Below, in pieces: positions 60,524 through 64,000 of a stretch of DNA of 64,000 bases. How positions within the stretch are numbered: position 1 is the stretch's first letter; every line of letters begins with the position of its first letter. Position numbers and translations under genes: made by a program. Source of the stretch: Wolinella sp963540505 (GTDB lineage: Bacteria; Campylobacterota; Campylobacteria; Campylobacterales; Helicobacteraceae); contig CAUTMV010000003.1 in assembly GCA_963540505.1 (NCBI GenBank), positions 124,001-188,000 on the forward strand, written 5' to 3'. The notes beneath the pieces were generated by a model. That model saw only the letters and a program-made list of their open reading frames with translations. It was not told the DNA's origin and searched no databases.

Positions 60524-60935
60524 TTTCACTCTCACTGGTTACGATTTTGGTTTTGAAGGGGAGCTTGCTCTGCGCGAGTGCCAGTGCCTCACGAGCAAGC
60601 TCTACATCGATTCCCGCTAATTCATAGATCATGCGCCCCGGCTGGATATTCATTACCCACTTATCCACAGAGCCTTTACCCTTACCCATACGAGTTTCAA
60701 GAGGCTTTGCGGTTAAAGGCTTATCGGGAAACACGCGAATCCAAATCTTGCCCACCCTTTTGGTATGCCTACTCATCGCGATTCTCGCTGCCTCAATCTG
60801 TCTAGAATCGATCCGCCCATGCTCTAAGGCCTTGATTCCTATATCGCCGAAAGAGAGGGCATTACCGCGGAAAGATTTCCCCCGATTCCTGCCCTTCATC
60901 TGCTTTCTATATTTAGTTCGTTTTGGCATTAACAT
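60510..60935 (-). CDS. rplP: Ribosomal protein uL16
   Basis: 141 residues: MLMPKRTKYRKQMKGRNRGK and RMGKGKGSVDKWVMNI, the uL16 motifs near the peptidyl-transferase centre. GGAGG nine bases before the first ATG supports 60935 rather than the second ATG at 60929. Confidence 0.98.
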   Translation of the reverse strand: MLMPKRTKYRKQMKGRNRGKSFRGNALSFGDIGIKALEHGRIDSRQIEAARIAMSRHTKRVGKIWIRVFPDKPLTAKPLETRMGKGKGSVDKWVMNIQPGRMIYELAGIDVELAREALALAQSKLPFKTKIVTSESENEIY

Positions 60936-60938
60936 AAT

Positions 60939-61649
60939 TTACTGCCTCCTTCTTCGTGTGCCTCGAGCAGGCTCTTTCTCTCGTGTCGAAGTCTCCTCTT
61001 TTTTCTCGGGCTGAATTCCTTTCTGCAAAACTTCGCCTTTAAAAATCCAAACTTTCGCACCGATAATTCCATACGTGGTCATCGCCTCGGCAAAGCCATA
61101 ATCAATCTTCGCTCGCAATGTATGAAGCGGCACGCGCCCCTCCATATACCACTCCGTCCTTGCCATCTCAGCCCCGGCTAATCGCCCGGAGACTTTGATT
61201 TTAATCCCCTTCGCACCTGATTTCATCGCCGCTTGCATGACCTTCTTCATCGCGCGCCTGAAAGCTACACGTCGCTCAAGCTGCATGGTAATGTTCTCGG
61301 CCGCAAGTTGTGCGTTTGCTTGAGGTCGCTTTACCTCTTTAATGTTGATGGAAATCTCTTTATCAACAATCTTTTTGAGCGAATCTTTAAGCTTCTCAAT
61401 ATCCGCACCCTTCTTGCCAATAATGATTCCTGGACGAGCTGCCACAACCGTTACGCGGAGCTTCTTAGCCGTTCGCTCAATGATAATCTCGCTCACACCC
61501 GCATAATAGAGCTCTTTTTTGAGGAATCGTCGGATTTTGTGATCTTCACTGATATTTGCCGGAGTAGTTTCAGAGTTTGGAAACCATCGTGAAGCCCAAT
61601 TTCTATTGATACCCAGTCTAAGACCGATAGGATTAACTTTTTGACCCAT
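60939..61649 (-). CDS. rpsC: Ribosomal protein uS3
   Basis: 236 residues: KH domain around TVVAARPGIIIGKKGADIEK and a C-domain with KVWIFKGEVLQKG, ending in a basic arginine-rich tail. It lines the mRNA entry tunnel. It sits one base after rplV. Confidence 0.98.
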   Translation of the reverse strand: MGQKVNPIGLRLGINRNWASRWFPNSETTPANISEDHKIRRFLKKELYYAGVSEIIIERTAKKLRVTVVAARPGIIIGKKGADIEKLKDSLKKIVDKEISINIKEVKRPQANAQLAAENITMQLERRVAFRRAMKKVMQAAMKSGAKGIKIKVSGRLAGAEMARTEWYMEGRVPLHTLRAKIDYGFAEAMTTYGIIGAKVWIFKGEVLQKGIQPEKKEETSTREKEPARGTRRRRQ

Positions 61650-61650
61650 G

Positions 61651-61980
61651 CTATTTATCCTTACTTTGTTCTACGACTTCCACGAATACATGGGAAGTAG
61701 GCTTGCGAATCGGAGTGGCTCGCCCCCTAGCTCTAGGAGTAAATCTTCGCAACACGGGACCAGCATCCACTCTGCAAGACTTGATGATTGCATTTTCCGC
61801 GCCCATTCCGCTATTTGCAAGCGCAGAAGCGATTACTTTGGAGATTACTTTGGCAGCTTTGTTGGGCATAAATTCCAAAGATGCAATCGCCACCTCAGCA
61901 TTCATTCCTTGAACCTCACGAGCTACCAGTCTGGCTTTAGTAGGCGAGAGTCTGATGTATCGTAATAGTGCTTTACTCAT
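61651..61980 (-). CDS. rplV: Ribosomal protein uL22
   Basis: 109 residues from the ATG at 61980 (AAGGAGG five bases upstream): ALLRYIRLSPTKARLVAREV and RRFTPRARGRATPIRKPTSH, the latter being the exit-tunnel hairpin. The open frame extends 41 codons upstream into rpsS and is rejected. The ribosome site overlaps a GATTCCC heptamer. Confidence 0.97.
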   Translation of the reverse strand: MSKALLRYIRLSPTKARLVAREVQGMNAEVAIASLEFMPNKAAKVISKVIASALANSGMGAENAIIKSCRVDAGPVLRRFTPRARGRATPIRKPTSHVFVEVVEQSKDK

Positions 61981-61990
61981 GATTCCCTCC

Positions 61991-62272
61991 TTACTTACCG
62001 ATCTTCTTCTGGACACTGCCCTTGTGTCCTTTGAAGGTTCTTGTAGGGGCAAATTCGCCCAATTTGTATCCGACGTGATTCTCGGTGATATAGACAGGGA
62101 CAAAGGCTCTGCCGTTATGCACGTTAAATGTAAGACCGATCATGTCAGGCACGATTGTGCTGCGTCGTGACCAAGTCTTGATAGGTTTGTTGTCCTTTGT
62201 TTCTTTACTTTTGAGCACTTTTTTCATCAAGTGGTCGTCGGTAAATGGACCTTTTTTAATTGATCTAGACAT
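61991..62272 (-). CDS. rpsS: Ribosomal protein uS19
   Basis: 93 residues: MSRSIKKGPFTDDHLMKKVL and VGYKLGEFAPTRTFKGHKG identify uS19 of the 30S head. It lies ten bases before rplV and 14 after rplB. Confidence 0.98.
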   Translation of the reverse strand: MSRSIKKGPFTDDHLMKKVLKSKETKDNKPIKTWSRRSTIVPDMIGLTFNVHNGRAFVPVYITENHVGYKLGEFAPTRTFKGHKGSVQKKIGK

Positions 62273-62286
62273 GCTACGCTACCCTC

Positions 62287-63114
62287 TTATTTTTTTCTTC
62301 TTGAAATGATGAGCTTATCGCTAGCCTTTTTCTTTCTAGTCTTAAAGCCTTTCGCCGGCATACCCCATGGCGATACGGGATGTCCGCTTGAGCCCGTTTT
62401 ACCTTCACCACCACCGTGTGGGTGATCAACCGGGTTCATTGCCGCACCACGTGTTTGCGGACGGATTCCTCGGTATCGATTCCTGCCTGCCTTACCGATG
62501 GAGATGTTCGCAAAATCCGCATTCCCAATCGTCCCGATCGTCGCCATGCACTCCTCAAGGATATACCTCATCTCACCGCTAGGCATTCTGATGATGGTGT
62601 ATTTGCCCTCGCGTCCCATAATCTGAGCAGACGCACCCGCACTTCTAGCGAGCTGACCGCCCGCACCGGGATGAAGCTCAATGTTATGCACAATCGTTCC
62701 GATAGGAATACTCTTTAGCTTCATCGCATAGCCGTTTTTAATATCCAAACCACCCTCGGCAGAGATGATCACATGCCCCACAAACAGACCATCGGGTTGC
62801 AAAATGTATCGCTTCTCGCCGTCTTTATAGGTAATAAGCGCGATACGGCAGTTTCGATACGGATCATACTCAATCGCCGTAACTCGCCCCTCGATTCCGA
62901 ACTTATTACGCTTGAAATCAATCACACGATAAAGCTTCTTCGCCCCACCCTCTTTATGCCGACTGGTAATGCGACCGTTATTATTCCGTCCAGCCGTCGT
63001 AGGGAGCTTAATGAGCAGGCTTCGCACGCTCGACTTCGCCGTGATGTCATTAGAGCTTAGCCCTGACATCGACCTACGGCTAGGCGTATATGGTTTATAT
63101 GTTTTAATTGCCAT
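62287..63114 (-). CDS. rplB: Ribosomal protein uL2
   Basis: 275 residues: N-terminal GRNNNGRITSRHKEGGAKKL, and MNPVDHPHGGGEGKTGSSGH with the histidine needed for peptidyl-transferase assembly. Complete and of normal length. Confidence 0.98.
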   Translation of the reverse strand: MAIKTYKPYTPSRRSMSGLSSNDITAKSSVRSLLIKLPTTAGRNNNGRITSRHKEGGAKKLYRVIDFKRNKFGIEGRVTAIEYDPYRNCRIALITYKDGEKRYILQPDGLFVGHVIISAEGGLDIKNGYAMKLKSIPIGTIVHNIELHPGAGGQLARSAGASAQIMGREGKYTIIRMPSGEMRYILEECMATIGTIGNADFANISIGKAGRNRYRGIRPQTRGAAMNPVDHPHGGGEGKTGSSGHPVSPWGMPAKGFKTRKKKASDKLIISRRKK

Positions 63115-63126
63115 TTCCTCTTCTCC

Positions 63127-63408
63127 TTACACCGCGAGCGATTCGATTTTTGCGCCCTCAGGCAACTTCACATAAAACTTCTTAAACGAAGTCCTTCTGC
63201 CCTCGATTCCTCGGAATCGCTTCGTTTTGCCCTCTTGTCTGAGCGAATTCACCTTCAAAGGGGTAACTCCAAAATACTCTTTAAATACCGCCTTTAGCTG
63301 ATTCTTGCTGACTTTTGGGGAAGTTTGCACCACGATTACGCCGCTCTCTTGAATTTGAAGCGACTTCTCCGTATACATAATAGATTTAATATCAGTGATA
63401 TCCGCCAT
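63127..63408 (-). CDS. rplW: Ribosomal protein uL23
   Basis: 93 residues: DIKSIMYTEKSLQIQESG, KNQLKAVFKEYFGVTPLKVN and GIEGRRTSFKKFYVKL. It forms the dock for trigger factor and SRP at the exit tunnel. It begins two bases after rplD. Confidence 0.97.
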   Translation of the reverse strand: MADITDIKSIMYTEKSLQIQESGVIVVQTSPKVSKNQLKAVFKEYFGVTPLKVNSLRQEGKTKRFRGIEGRRTSFKKFYVKLPEGAKIESLAV

Positions 63409-63410
63409 GA

Positions 63411-64000
63411 TTAACCCTCTTTTGTAATCTCATCAAAGAGTGATTTTTCAATCACTACCGATCGAAACGCCGCGACCAAGTAAGCATTAAGCTCGTTGGC
63501 GTCAGCCAAATAGCACTCTTTAAGATTCCTAAATGCCAAAAATGTCCTCTCATCGCTAATCTGCGCGACAAAAAGCGTGTTTCGCTCATTGAGTGCCTTA
63601 AACATTGCGTATGCGTCTTTTGTTTTGCCACTATCCACCTGCAGGGAATCGATGACATAGAGCTTGCCCTGCTCGGCTTTCTCTGCGAGCGCATACTGGA
63701 GTGCGAGCTTTTTTTGCTTTTTGTTGACCTTCAGATTGTAGTTGCGATTATTGCTTGGACCGTGAGCGACACCACCGCCCACAAATACCGGCGAAGTAAT
63801 GCTCCCCGCTCGAGCACGACCGCCACCCTTTTGGCTCCATGGCTTCTTGCCCCCGCCACTCACTTCGCCCCGATTCTTAGCCTTTGCACTGTTTGCACGC
63901 AAAGAGGCTAGATAGGACTTCACGTATAGATAAAGGTTGTGGGAGTGTATCTCTTTAAAACGCTCAGGAAGAGCCGCTTCGCCACTTTTTTGCAGCTCGC
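63411..64000 (-). CDS. rplD: Ribosomal protein uL4, C-terminal part (5' end outside window)
   Basis: At least 196 residues are visible. The GTG at 63923 is internal: the same frame stays open upstream to the window end and encodes ERFKEIHSHNLYLYVKSYLA, conserved in uL4. EVSGGGKKPWSQKGGGRARA and GSITSPVFVGGGVAHG form the exit-tunnel loop. About 15-20 N-terminal residues are missing. uL4 is the S10-operon repressor in enterics; the leader is beyond this window. Confidence 0.97.
   Translation of the reverse strand, partial: ELQKSGEAALPERFKEIHSHNLYLYVKSYLASLRANSAKAKNRGEVSGGGKKPWSQKGGGRARAGSITSPVFVGGGVAHGPSNNRNYNLKVNKKQKKLALQYALAEKAEQGKLYVIDSLQVDSGKTKDAYAMFKALNERNTLFVAQISDERTFLAFRNLKECYLADANELNAYLVAAFRSVVIEKSLFDEITKEG

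Noticed and set aside
1..64000. tRNA, rRNA, tmRNA, SRP RNA, CRISPR array, IS element or prophage
   Set aside because: I looked through the intergenic gaps and saw no cloverleaf, conserved RNA core, direct-repeat array or transposase/integrase gene; a covariance search was not possible.
1..64000. Chi-like or KOPS-like role for GGGAATC
   Set aside because: In the ribosomal block the two orientations are nearly equal (8 and 7), while Chi and KOPS are polar with replication; kept only as a weaker possibility for genome-wide testing.

Overview
The window looks like chromosomal core DNA of a campylobacterotan (epsilonproteobacterium), most likely Helicobacter or a close Helicobacteraceae relative. 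Several blocks match the H. pylori gene order as I remember it: peb4-fba-efp; HIT-pheS-pheT-aroA-ispH-rpsA-(small membrane protein)-serA; rplI-hslV-hslU-era-csd6; psd-nadA-nadC; rpmH-rnpA-yidD-yidC-jag-mnmE; and one uninterrupted S10/spc/alpha ribosomal cluster. Base composition looks close to 48% GC by eye, richer than H. pylori. I cannot name the species. There is no phage, IS element, CRISPR array, rRNA or recognisable tRNA.

Layout. 1-5.5 kb: 5' end of an HU gene, flgL behind a clear sigma-28 promoter, a small DUF2892 membrane protein, and a flavodoxin operon with a Fur-like box. 5.5-9.8 kb: NYN-domain protein, NfeD/SPFH pair, Na+/proline symporter and MntP. 9.8-18.3 kb, minus strand: thiL, nadC, nadA, psd, bpt, mltC, a DJ-1 protein, efp, fba and peb4, mostly with overlapping stops and starts. 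18.3-24.9 kb: EI24-like protein, mnmE, jag, yidC, yidD, rnpA, rpmH and divergent uppP. 24.9-33.7 kb: csd6, era, hslU, hslV, rplI, a YgjP-like peptidase, proA, an AGCS transporter and ispG. 33.7-37.3 kb: a two-gene operon of a REC-PAS-PAS receiver and a beta-propeller protein, the least familiar system here. 37.3-50.4 kb: HIT protein, pheST, aroA, ispH, rpsA, serA, ubiE/menG, an OsmC-like protein, argH and hemJ. 50.4-51.3 kb: a decayed stretch with a frameshifted, cysteine-rich, exported-protein gene and another open remnant. 51.3-64 kb: rplQ back to rplD (cut by the window end).

The genes mostly serve growth: NAD and thiamine cofactor synthesis, phospholipid and cell-wall maturation (psd, mltC, csd6, uppP), membrane protein insertion (yidC, yidD, secY), proteolysis (hslUV) and translation.

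The strongest unexplained signal is a heptamer, GGGAATC/GATTCCC. My hand scan found 22 copies in bases 1-10000 and 15 in bases 54001-64000, where about one per 10 kb is expected by chance. It occurs in both orientations, in all reading frames, and between genes. Other points of interest are rnpA, which has no ordinary start codon in its conserved N-terminal region and may begin at ATA overlapping the rpmH stop, and two places where one-base slips at G4 runs break small exported or membrane-type ORFs.
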